Shown piece after piece: positions 21,597-29,913 of a stretch of 35,703 bases of DNA; positions within the stretch are counted from its first letter, which is position 1, and each line of letters starts with the position of its first letter. A model generated the notes under the pieces. The model worked only from the letters and a program-made list of their open reading frames with translations, was not told the DNA's origin and did not search any database. The position numbers were made by a program, and so were the translations under genes. The DNA lies in assembly GCA_930989305.1 (NCBI GenBank), contig CAKNLF010000014.1, forward strand, positions 1 to 35,703, written 5' to 3'. Origin of the DNA: an uncultured Roseburia sp. (lineage in GTDB: Bacteria; Bacillota; Clostridia; Lachnospirales; Lachnospiraceae).

Positions 21597-24071
21597 CTAT
21601 TCCGCATAGTTCACAGTTACACTATTCTCCTTCAGTGTGTCATCGCCGTTATGCTTTTGTCCGTTTTCTTCCTCGTATTCTCCCGGTTCAGAAGTATCGA
21701 AAGCTATTTTCACTTCTACCGGAGAGCTGTTGGATATCTCATGCTCAATCCGGGCATCTTGCGCAGACTGTTCTACATAGATGGCTTTTCCGCAGCCCGG
21801 TAAAATATAAGGCAGATTATTCAATCCTTCATCCGGCAGTATGGTTCCGTTCACGGTTTCTTCGCCAATATGGCAGTATTCATGGAAGCCCTTACAGATC
21901 ATCTCACTGTTATTCTGGAAATAAACCATGGCACCGATTTTCGTATCCATCTGATATGCGGTAAAGTTTTTCCCTTCGTATGACAGATCCGCCACCATCT
22001 TTCCATACAGCTGCGCAAGGGCTTCCTCGCTGTAATTATCAGACAGGAGTTCCGATGTTTCCATGGTCTCCTCACTGTCTTTTCCTACAGCATATGCGTA
22101 CATCAGCGATATTTTTTCCATCGGCGTCCTGCTGGCCGGCTCGTTTAAGGCATCCAGCATCTTCCAGTACCCTTCCGCGGTGTAATCCGCCGCAATCACC
22201 TTCGATTCGCCCGGCTGCAGTTCCGTGCCATCTCCCGGTCTGGACACTGTAAATCCGTTAATGGCAATACTTTCCATTTTAAACCGGGCGCTCTTGTTAT
22301 CGGTATTGTTATTGCGCACCCAAAGCCAGAAGTGTTCCGCATCTACAGCTACCAGACGGACCGTAAATCCATTCTCGTCACACAGCGTCTTTGCCGGGAA
22401 ACTTGAAAACTGCCCGTTAGGATCCTGAAGATACTCATATTCCTGCTCAATATCCACATCCGCTTCTGTCAACGTTTTATTTCTTGTTACTGTTGTACTG
22501 TCGGCCAGATCATGTTCCCCCAGATTTCCCGTATCCTCCGCCAGATCAATCCCTCTGATTTCCCTGGTATTGTCAACACTTCGGATTATACAGGTATTGG
22601 ATCCATCCGGATTATTCATGAAAATATAGCCGCCGGAGATTACCGGTCCCCCTGTTATTACTCCCGAAGTCCCCCGTTCTCCCACAGATTCCACCTCATC
22701 CCAGCGTCCGTTCTCCGATTTGTATGTAAGCAGTACATGCTCATCAACAGCAGATAAGTCATCCTCTCCAACCCGGCAGTCCGTTCCGTCAGGCAACACT
22801 ACTCTGTATGTTCCGTCATCTCCATGATATATCACATACTGTCCGGTAGTTTTTATTTCATACACATTATGGGTATCTACCTGCACAGGCGTATATAACG
22901 GTTTCCCCTGGGGATCTATAAGAGTAATATATAAATTTTCATAGCCTTCCAGTGCTACAAGAGCATATCCATCTTTGAAATAGCCAAATTTGATTTTGGA
23001 ACCTGCATTTTCATTAAAAAATGCTTCCGCATCTTCCGGGCTGTTATTATCATCGGACATAACGGCGTCCTTCCAGAAATCCCATGACCGAATCTCATCA
23101 GTCCATGACACCGTTTTTCCCTCTGTGTCATAGTATAGGTAACTTTCGGAATTGTCCGCATCCGGAAGGCTGAAAATTCCGCTGTCAAAGCGGATTTCAT
23201 TCAGTCGCTCCAGATGCTCTACATTCAGTGTTACCGGATCCTCCGTTATATTCAGCTGCCCTGTATTTTCCTTCAACATATCCGTAGTGATACGGTATAA
23301 GTCCACCTTGCCGTGCATATCATTTTTTTCCCCGGCACGTATTGAGGCTGTGTTTTCAAAATATGCATAGGTTTCTCCACCTGAGAACTTATCAACGGGC
23401 ATATAATAACCGTCTGGATTTGACTGACTGGTATTTTCCCGGGCATTGTAAAAATATCGCTCATCCGGACCGTTGCAAAAAAAGATATCTTCTCCCAGTG
23501 AAATACTCGGCAAATCCTGATCCTGCAGATAGTCTTCTCCCGGAGTTATATTTTTTCCGCTGACATCCAGTTTCTGCACGCCGGCTTCCCCGGTTGCTTT
23601 TCGCTGCACTTTTACCAATATATAGTCCGTTCCGGTTCCTATCCATTCCGTGGTATCATATTCTGTTTTTGTCTCTTTTCCGTCTGGATCTATAAAACAA
23701 ATGTTGCCGGATTTTCCTGCCGTATAAACGCCGTAATTTTTTCCATCTTTGTTCAGAGTATCAAAAGTATGGATCCCCCCTGGCACAGCGATCTGATAAA
23801 TGATCTTTCCCTCCGTATCGATCATAGCCAAATACATTACGCCGTCTGAAGAATAAGTGACCCAGGCCCGGTCATTGGAAAACGGCGATACGACATCTGT
23901 GATTCCGTATTTCCCTTCAATAATCTCCGGTTCACCCGTATTTTTGCTTTCGACTTCCGAGATACTGCCGGTTTCTGACACATTTTTCATTTCTTTTTTT
24001 CCGCAGCCGGCAAACAAAAGGACCGCCATGGACAATATCACACCCATGGCAATGATTTTTTTCAGTTTCAT
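21597..24071 (-). CDS. large secreted lipoprotein of unknown function
   Basis: An 824-residue lipoprotein. The signal peptide MKLKKIIAMGVILSMAVLLF ends in lipobox FAGC with Cys23. A Ser/Glu-rich linker follows. Residues about 50-480 contain repeated aromatic/Gly strands of the type MYLAMIDTEGKIIYQI and NICFIDPDGKE, suggesting a beta-propeller or WG-like repeat region. The C-terminal third (about 540-824) includes an immunoglobulin-like segment and an acidic tail. I recognise no catalytic motif and no named family. It is monocistronic, with its own promoter at 24266-24294 and a strong terminator. A surface-binding or sensing role is a guess. Confidence 0.85.
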   Translation of the reverse strand: MKLKKIIAMGVILSMAVLLFAGCGKKEMKNVSETGSISEVESKNTGEPEIIEGKYGITDVVSPFSNDRAWVTYSSDGVMYLAMIDTEGKIIYQIAVPGGIHTFDTLNKDGKNYGVYTAGKSGNICFIDPDGKETKTEYDTTEWIGTGTDYILVKVQRKATGEAGVQKLDVSGKNITPGEDYLQDQDLPSISLGEDIFFCNGPDERYFYNARENTSQSNPDGYYMPVDKFSGGETYAYFENTASIRAGEKNDMHGKVDLYRITTDMLKENTGQLNITEDPVTLNVEHLERLNEIRFDSGIFSLPDADNSESYLYYDTEGKTVSWTDEIRSWDFWKDAVMSDDNNSPEDAEAFFNENAGSKIKFGYFKDGYALVALEGYENLYITLIDPQGKPLYTPVQVDTHNVYEIKTTGQYVIYHGDDGTYRVVLPDGTDCRVGEDDLSAVDEHVLLTYKSENGRWDEVESVGERGTSGVITGGPVISGGYIFMNNPDGSNTCIIRSVDNTREIRGIDLAEDTGNLGEHDLADSTTVTRNKTLTEADVDIEQEYEYLQDPNGQFSSFPAKTLCDENGFTVRLVAVDAEHFWLWVRNNNTDNKSARFKMESIAINGFTVSRPGDGTELQPGESKVIAADYTAEGYWKMLDALNEPASRTPMEKISLMYAYAVGKDSEETMETSELLSDNYSEEALAQLYGKMVADLSYEGKNFTAYQMDTKIGAMVYFQNNSEMICKGFHEYCHIGEETVNGTILPDEGLNNLPYILPGCGKAIYVEQSAQDARIEHEISNSSPVEVKIAFDTSEPGEYEEENGQKHNGDDTLKENSVTVNYAE

Positions 24072-24265
24072 AAATGCATCCCCTTTTCATACAGTTTTTT
24101 CAGTTGTTCCGATACCGGAGCCATTATAGACCACAGCCGTTATTGGTTGCATATAGGGTTATATCTCTCCTATCCCGGTGAATCTTCACTTTCTGTCCAA
24201 ACAATCTTATCGTTTCTTTTGGTTTCCGTTTTATCTTTGAAAAGAACAGATTTTGCTGACTAACA

Positions 24266-24294
24266 TTATACTTAACACATTATGTATAGTCAAT
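24266..24294 (-). promoter_or_regulatory. promoter of the lipoprotein gene with operator-like inverted repeat
   Basis: On the minus strand, TTGACT (24294-24289), a 17-nt spacer and TATAAT (24271-24266) form an excellent promoter about 195 nt before the ATG. An inverted repeat ATACTTAA / TTAAGTAT (24269-24276 and 24299-24306) brackets the promoter and is a candidate operator. A second TATAAT at 24128-24123 lacks a good -35. Confidence 0.75.
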
Positions 24295-24335
24295 ATATTA
24301 AGTATGATCGTGTGCAAAAAAAGAAACGGGGGATT

Positions 24336-24402
24336 CCGGCAGATACCACCCTACATTCACAGACACATCCGAATCCTTTTTCACAGCTTATGATCTGCCG
24401 GA
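24336..24402 (-). repeat. inverted repeat at the end of the permease gene
   Basis: TCCGGCAGAT (24336-24345) is repeated in inverse at 24393-24402, overlapping the last permease codons. On the minus strand the distal arm is followed within 12 nt by T7. It could act as a long-loop terminator. Confidence 0.4.
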
Positions 24403-25530
24403 CATTCCATTTAAAACCATAGCCGCGGCCGCCAGGATCACCAGAAAAGTAAGATTCCAGACCGTAAAGACTTTAAGGAAAGCCCTCTTTTTCTCCGGAT
24501 ACGCTCTTGTATAGGACTGAAAAGATATCAGACTGGCCAAAGAAGCGATCAGGGTTCCCAGACCGCCCAGGTTCACTGCCGTCAAAAGAGCCGCGAAATT
24601 GTCCGTAAATCCGGACAGCAGGATTGCTGCCGGCACATTGCTGATCACCTGGCTGGTCAGTATGCCCGCCCAAAGCTCTCTGCCGTCCACAAGGGAAAAC
24701 AGCAGACCGCTGATCCCGGGCATCCGCTTTACATTTCCGATAAATACAAAAAAGCAAAGGAATGTCAGCAGCAGGAAATAGTCCACAGAAGCATACAGCC
24801 GTCTGTTTATAAACAGCACAGCCGCCCCCACGCAGATCAGCACCGGCAGAAACGGCAAGATACGAAATACTACCAAAAGGCAGAGCAAAAGCAGGCACAA
24901 ATAAGGCAGCACCGCGGTCATCCGTTTTCCCTCCGGCTCCTTGGTCTGGCTGATCTCTTCTGCCGTATCGGCCAAAGGCTCGTTTTTCTGGATCAAAAGC
25001 ACTGCAAGCAGAAGGATCAACGACAGTCCCGCATAAGGAATAACCGCAAAAACAAACTGGGACGTACTCAGTCCGGAAGCTGAATACAAATACAGGTTCT
25101 GGGGATTTCCGATGGGAGTTGCCATACTTCCCAGGTTTGCGGCGATCGTCTCCAAAACGATCAGTTTCAGCACCTTGTCTTCCATTTTTACCATGCGAAA
25201 TACCAGGACCGTAAAGGGCACAAATGTGATCAGGGTCACATCATTGGTAATGACCATGCTGCAAAAAAAGCAGAGCAGCACCAAAAATACGGACATCCGC
25301 CGCAGGCTGTCCGCCCGTTTCAAAAGGGTCTGTCCAAGCAGTGAAAACACGCCCAGAGACTGAAAGCCCGCCACGATGATCATCAGGCAGAACAAAAGCG
25401 CCAGCGTCCGGTAATCCGGATAAGACAGATAGGCTCTGTCCGGCCGGACAGCCAGGGCAGAAAGGACCGCCAGCAAAAAGGATATGCAAAATACCGTTTC
25501 CCTTCGGAAAAATGTTTTGATCTTTTCCAT
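24388..25530 (-). CDS. ArsB/SLC13-type anion permease
   Basis: About 380 residues with 10-11 membrane spans, of the ion transporter superfamily that includes ArsB, CitM and SLC13. Family signatures are ITNDVTLITFVPF in the first half, ANLGSMATPIGNPQNLYL around the re-entrant loop, and SNVPAAILLSGF in the second half. The start at ATG 25530 is preceded by GGAG 7 nt away; the longer frame to 25584 would prepend residues that include a small GAAA-loop hairpin (25548-25563) better read as leader RNA. It shares no cluster with the first permease. The substrate could be arsenite, dicarboxylate or another anion. Confidence 0.85.
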   Translation of the reverse strand: MEKIKTFFRRETVFCISFLLAVLSALAVRPDRAYLSYPDYRTLALLFCLMIIVAGFQSLGVFSLLGQTLLKRADSLRRMSVFLVLLCFFCSMVITNDVTLITFVPFTVLVFRMVKMEDKVLKLIVLETIAANLGSMATPIGNPQNLYLYSASGLSTSQFVFAVIPYAGLSLILLLAVLLIQKNEPLADTAEEISQTKEPEGKRMTAVLPYLCLLLLCLLVVFRILPFLPVLICVGAAVLFINRRLYASVDYFLLLTFLCFFVFIGNVKRMPGISGLLFSLVDGRELWAGILTSQVISNVPAAILLSGFTDNFAALLTAVNLGGLGTLIASLASLISFQSYTRAYPEKKRAFLKVFTVWNLTFLVILAAAAMVLNGMSGRS

Positions 25531-25626
25531 TTTTATACTCCATTCCGCCGCTTTTTCAAGCGGCACAAACTGATCTTCAAACAAACAGCCTCATTATACT
25601 CCCTGCCTTTTCCCGAAGCAAGAAAA

Positions 25627-25646
25627 AAAGAGGCCGAAACCTCTTT
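25627..25646 (-). terminator. terminator of the McrBC-like unit
   Basis: A 7-bp stem AAAGAGG / CCTCTTT (25627-25633 with 25640-25646) with a 6-nt loop is followed on the minus strand by a T-run. It lies 4 bp after the nuclease gene stop. Confidence 0.75.
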
Positions 25647-25650
25647 CTTT

Positions 25651-27504
25651 TCATTCCTGCTTTTGATCTGCCTTTTCCCGGCGCAGTTTGTCAAAGAGCA
25701 TGTCCAATTTTTCCTGCTGTTCCTGCCAGGTATCTGCTTCCATCAAAGGCAGCAGCTCCGCCAGCGGCGTGATCCGGCGTCCCGGAACCGTCTGGTTATA
25801 TACGCTTTGCAGCGGTTCGTCCCTTCCGCATTTTCCGTATAAAATACACATCCCGCTGATCGCATCCTCCGGTCTGACGGTACTGGTGGAAAACAGATAT
25901 TTAAAAGCCAGCTCTTTTACGTAAAACTTTTTTACATTTGCGCAGCTGCTGAATTTTGCGTCCAGGATCAGATATCGATCTCCGTTTTCGCTTTCCATCT
26001 TCAGCAGATAATCCGGCGTATAGTAACAGCTGCCCGGTTCCCCGGTATCCCCGTGGTCGTCAGAAAGCAGTATGGAATTATTCCGGTACAGCCCTATGCC
26101 GTTTACTTCCCGCCGATCGGTATCGTAGAGCACCGGCTGATAATACAAGGTGATCCGCTCCTGTCCTTTGCCGTAGACAAATGTATTGGGGATCCTTGTA
26201 TTTTTGTATTTCCACTTTTCCGGCACCGGATATTCGCATTTCTTTTCCTCCGCCAGAACATATCCTCTGCTTTCCAGATACCTGCCTAATTTGATCAGCA
26301 GATAACTTTCATATAAAGATGAGATATCCGCCAGGGAAAACAGAAAACTTTCATTTTCAAAATCATAGATTCCAAAATGAAACCACTGATGCATGCGCGC
26401 AAACATCCTGTTATATCCGGGCACAAGCATAAAAACCGGCGTTGCCTTTGGCGGCGCAGCCAGAGGCCTTCCGGGCATCTGATAGATTTTACTGTACATT
26501 TCATAAAGCCGGATCAGCCGCTTGTGCAAAGCGGAAAGCTTTTTTCGTCCTTCTTCCAGCATTTTTCCCGTCTGAGCGGTAATAAAAAATGAAGAATCTA
26601 TATATTCCGTATCATAAATTTTTTTGCCGGGGATCCCCTCCAGCAGTTTTTCGCAGTGCTGCTTCATTTCCTCAATGCCGCCCAGCACTGTTTTTAAAAA
26701 GTCCAGCAGCACCCGGTTTTCATAAATATCATATGCGTATACATTCTGTTCCGTCAGTGTTTTCCGGGGCTGATACATACAGTTTCCTATGGAAATCCCC
26801 CGGCTGCTGTTGACCTGTCTGAGCTCTTCCGGGTGAGAAACAATATATGCCAATGTGGCAGGGGTGATCGTCTGGATCCGTTCCAGATCCTCCACGGCAG
26901 CTGCTTTTTTTGTATGAAATCTGCTGTTTACTTTAAAATAGCCGTAACTGCTTTCATAGGCCTGCGCGATCTGCTCCCCAAGGATCAGCGCCGCCTCAAA
27001 GGTCCTGCGTCCGTTTTCCTTCAGATCCGCCAGACAGCGGGGCTTCGGCAGCCCGTTAAACAAATAATCTTCTCTGTTTTCATACACATAACGGACCATT
27101 TTCCGAACAGCCTCATGCAGACTGTCCTCCCGGACCAGGACCGGCAGATGTTCGGAAAAAAGATGCAGCTGACTCTCATCTTCCAGTTCCAGCATAAGTT
27201 CCAGATCCACGTACCCGTAACAGTCCAAAAACAGCATACCTTCCACTCTGGTGCTTCCAAAACAGATCCTGCCCTCCTGAAATACCGCCGGTCTGTACAC
27301 ATCATTCACAAACACCGCAGCGTTTTGCACCCGTGGGACCTCATCCCCCATCAGTAAAAACTCATAGGTCAGATCCGAATATACAGCCGGATCCTTTGTC
27401 AGGGGGGCATCCCTGTCCGGATCACAGGCCGCTTTTTGTTCCGCCAGACAGATGGTCACAGGCTGTTTCCCGTAAGGCTTTAATTTGAGAGACCAAACGG
27501 CCAT
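25651..27504 (-). CDS. DUF2357 / PD-(D/E)xK nuclease, McrC-like partner
   Basis: About 617 residues. The N-terminal half resembles DUF2357 domains found with McrB-like ATPases, including the conserved segment NVYAYDIYENRVLLDFLK before a helical linker. The C-terminal half carries a PD-(D/E)xK nuclease site: Asp498 in YTPDYLL and LDAKF with Asp515 and Lys517. The start ATG 27504 (MAVWSLKLKPYG) is supported by AGGAGG 7 nt away; an upstream extension to 27588 would overlap the ATPase gene. It follows the AAA+ gene by 11 bp and ends in a terminator. The likely role is DNA or RNA cleavage directed by the ATPase, as in type IV restriction. Target specificity is unknown. Confidence 0.85.
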   Translation of the reverse strand: MAVWSLKLKPYGKQPVTICLAEQKAACDPDRDAPLTKDPAVYSDLTYEFLLMGDEVPRVQNAAVFVNDVYRPAVFQEGRICFGSTRVEGMLFLDCYGYVDLELMLELEDESQLHLFSEHLPVLVREDSLHEAVRKMVRYVYENREDYLFNGLPKPRCLADLKENGRRTFEAALILGEQIAQAYESSYGYFKVNSRFHTKKAAAVEDLERIQTITPATLAYIVSHPEELRQVNSSRGISIGNCMYQPRKTLTEQNVYAYDIYENRVLLDFLKTVLGGIEEMKQHCEKLLEGIPGKKIYDTEYIDSSFFITAQTGKMLEEGRKKLSALHKRLIRLYEMYSKIYQMPGRPLAAPPKATPVFMLVPGYNRMFARMHQWFHFGIYDFENESFLFSLADISSLYESYLLIKLGRYLESRGYVLAEEKKCEYPVPEKWKYKNTRIPNTFVYGKGQERITLYYQPVLYDTDRREVNGIGLYRNNSILLSDDHGDTGEPGSCYYTPDYLLKMESENGDRYLILDAKFSSCANVKKFYVKELAFKYLFSTSTVRPEDAISGMCILYGKCGRDEPLQSVYNQTVPGRRITPLAELLPLMEADTWQEQQEKLDMLFDKLRREKADQKQE

Positions 27505-27515
27505 TGTTCTTCCTC

Positions 27516-29789
27516 CTATGCAAAAAACTGATAATATTTCATCTGCTGATTGCCTCTGCGGATCATATCCTCCAGGATTTCCGCGCACAGATCCAGGCTG
27601 TCTCTCCCGCCTTCACCTGCGTCAACATCCCGGCCCTTTCCTTTACAGATATCCAGCAGGCCCGTGAGCACCTGTTCAAAGGCCTCGCCGTTTCCCGCGA
27701 TCTTTGGCAGGATCCGCTGCGCGATGGCATAGTCCAGCGCGATCATTCCAGGACTTCTTCCCAGCTTATCTTGTTCAAAGCTTTTGGACGCGGCAGCCCA
27801 GTATCTGCGGACAGCCAGGTCGCTCCTTGGACTGACCGGGAAATCCTGTTCTTCCAGATAAGCGGTCACTTCTTTGTATCGTTCCTGTACGGCTTCCGAT
27901 AATACCCAGGCCTCCCGTTCCGGGATAAACGCGTTTTTCAGACTGTCCCAGGTGATCTGCTCTACCATCTCATCCGGTATCTCTTTTCCCATAACAGCCG
28001 GGCCCGTCTGTCTGGGCAGTGTGATGACCCATGCCCGGTCAATGAGCCGGGGCGACATAGTCTCCGTTGTGTGATCGTTGTTGATGGTCGCGCAAAAATG
28101 CAGCGTCTCCGGAATCTTGAACACATAATTTTCTCCCAGATTCACCGTGCTCTGGTCTCCGAGATCATCGCATATGTTCATAAAATCCGACCAGTAGTAT
28201 TCCATCGGGCTTAAATTGGCCTCATCCAGCAGGATCAGCAGTGGAAATCTGCTTATATGCTTCCTTTTTTCCGTATCCAGCTGATGGAGCGCATCATAAA
28301 TCCTGCGGTTGCTCTTGTCAAATGTTTTGGAAAGCGGATTGTAATACCCGATCAGATCCCGCTTGGACGTCCAGCCCCGTTCCACCGATATCGGTATGTA
28401 TCTGGATGCGTTTTCCCCGAACGGACTGGCATCCGCCCCTATATCCGCAAATTTATCCAGCCCCAGCACCTGACCGAAAATATTGCAGATCGAAGTCTTG
28501 CCGCATCCGGGTTTCCCGTAAAAAACAGTCAGAAAACTCTGCGTCAGGCAGATGGCAATATTAATGATCGTATTTCTGTCGTAATCCGGCCGGGCGATCC
28601 CGACTGTGCCGCAAAGGTATCCGATCAGCTCCTGGGGCGTCTTATACGCTCCTTTTGTCTTGTTCACCATTTCCACAATACGCTCATGCTCCTGCACCGC
28701 CTGTTCGCCTTCCCATTTTGCGGCGGCGTTCAGCATTTTGCTGGACATAAAACCGTCAAATACAAGATCCACCATTTTTTCATAAGGATTGTTGATCATC
28801 TTTACAAATCCCGTCTCCAGATCCCGTGTCTCGGTCTTTAAATGCTCCCTGTGGCTTTCCAGATCCTCCACTTCTCTTTGCATATCTCTTCGCTTTTTCT
28901 GCAGCTGGGCGAGATCTTCCCCTACTTCCAGAAATGCTTTCATCTGCTCCATGCGTTTTCGCAGATCTTCGTATTCTTCTTTTTCCGGCCGCTCCCGATA
29001 TCCGTTCGTTTCTTCTGCCCGAGGCTTCGTTTGCAGCGGCACCCTGTCCTGCCCGTCATCCTTTGCCTGCGTTTCGTCTCCCCGGACATCCAGCCGGATC
29101 TGCTTTGCGTTCTTTTGCAATTTTATCAGATCCCAGACCGTGCCGTCTTTTCCCGGATCTTTCAGACTGACCCGATGCAGATCATTCTCTTTATAACCGG
29201 CCACCTGATATCCGTTTTCCGAAATCCCCGGTCTGACGCACCAGGAAGCCGTCTTCTCATGAAAAACAGCCGGATAAGGGCCCGCCCAGAACTGATCCCC
29301 CGCTTCCACCAAAACCTGATCCCCCGGTCTGATATCTGCCAATCCGATGTCCACCATATCCTCTTTATAAAAGTCCCCATGCACATCTTCTTTTTTTACG
29401 GCATAGTAGATCCCCTCGCTGGCAAGACTGCGGATCTTTCCGGCCTCCAGCATATCCACAGCCTGCACTTTATAGGCAGTGGCCATGTTTCGATATCCGT
29501 TGGCTTTCACATTATCCGTCAGATCATCCGCTGTAAACGCAAAAACAACAAGTATATGATCCCGGAATGAAGTCCGCATTTTTTCCTGATCCTTTTTCCA
29601 ATCATAAAAAAAATTCAAATTGTGATTTTCAGAGGCCGGCAGCAGATCCTCCTGCTCCCTTTTGGACAGGTTATGGATCTGCCCGTTTCTGATCTCCCCG
29701 ATGGGAGTATAATCATAAAACACCGCCGGGCTCATTTCCGGCTTTTTCCCTACTTTTCTCTGTTCCACATATCCTATGTAAATGCCCAT
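27516..29789 (-). CDS. McrB-like AAA+ ATPase with N-terminal coiled coil
   Basis: About 757 residues. Residues 1-230 form an unassigned beta-rich region. Residues about 270-330 are a charged coiled coil (EEYEDLRKRMEQMK and following). The AAA+ domain follows: Walker A GKPGCGKTS (425-433), Walker B LLILLDEA (517-524), sensor 1 ATINN (567-571). Classical McrB GTPases have an MNTAD-type motif after Walker B; this protein has ATINNDHTTETMSPRL, so nucleotide preference may be ATP. The start ATG 29789 (MGIYIGYVEQ) has GAGGGA 6 nt upstream; the frame extends to 29876 without support. It is cotranscribed with the DUF2357 nuclease 11 bp downstream. The combination resembles the coiled-coil McrBC relatives (CoCoNuT-like), but family membership is not proven. 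Confidence 0.87.
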   Translation of the reverse strand: MGIYIGYVEQRKVGKKPEMSPAVFYDYTPIGEIRNGQIHNLSKREQEDLLPASENHNLNFFYDWKKDQEKMRTSFRDHILVVFAFTADDLTDNVKANGYRNMATAYKVQAVDMLEAGKIRSLASEGIYYAVKKEDVHGDFYKEDMVDIGLADIRPGDQVLVEAGDQFWAGPYPAVFHEKTASWCVRPGISENGYQVAGYKENDLHRVSLKDPGKDGTVWDLIKLQKNAKQIRLDVRGDETQAKDDGQDRVPLQTKPRAEETNGYRERPEKEEYEDLRKRMEQMKAFLEVGEDLAQLQKKRRDMQREVEDLESHREHLKTETRDLETGFVKMINNPYEKMVDLVFDGFMSSKMLNAAAKWEGEQAVQEHERIVEMVNKTKGAYKTPQELIGYLCGTVGIARPDYDRNTIINIAICLTQSFLTVFYGKPGCGKTSICNIFGQVLGLDKFADIGADASPFGENASRYIPISVERGWTSKRDLIGYYNPLSKTFDKSNRRIYDALHQLDTEKRKHISRFPLLILLDEANLSPMEYYWSDFMNICDDLGDQSTVNLGENYVFKIPETLHFCATINNDHTTETMSPRLIDRAWVITLPRQTGPAVMGKEIPDEMVEQITWDSLKNAFIPEREAWVLSEAVQERYKEVTAYLEEQDFPVSPRSDLAVRRYWAAASKSFEQDKLGRSPGMIALDYAIAQRILPKIAGNGEAFEQVLTGLLDICKGKGRDVDAGEGGRDSLDLCAEILEDMIRRGNQQMKYYQFFA

Positions 29790-29913
29790 ATCCAGTCCCT
29801 CTTTTCTGATCCGGTTATTTTGATCCGATCTGTATGATAAGATCCTTTGTACTATCATATCATACAATAGCAGCACATTCTGCCGCGAATGCTATTTTTT
29901 GTATAACATATAT
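29790..29913 (-). promoter_or_regulatory. promoter region of the McrBC-like unit
   Basis: An extended -10 box TGATATGAT lies at 29862-29854 on the minus strand. It overlaps an inverted repeat TGTATGAT / ATCATACA (29831-29838 and 29859-29866). A second inverted repeat AATAGCA / TGCTATT (29866-29872 and 29890-29896) adjoins it. The nested dyads suggest control by a repressor, with no cognate regulator in the window. Confidence 0.5.
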
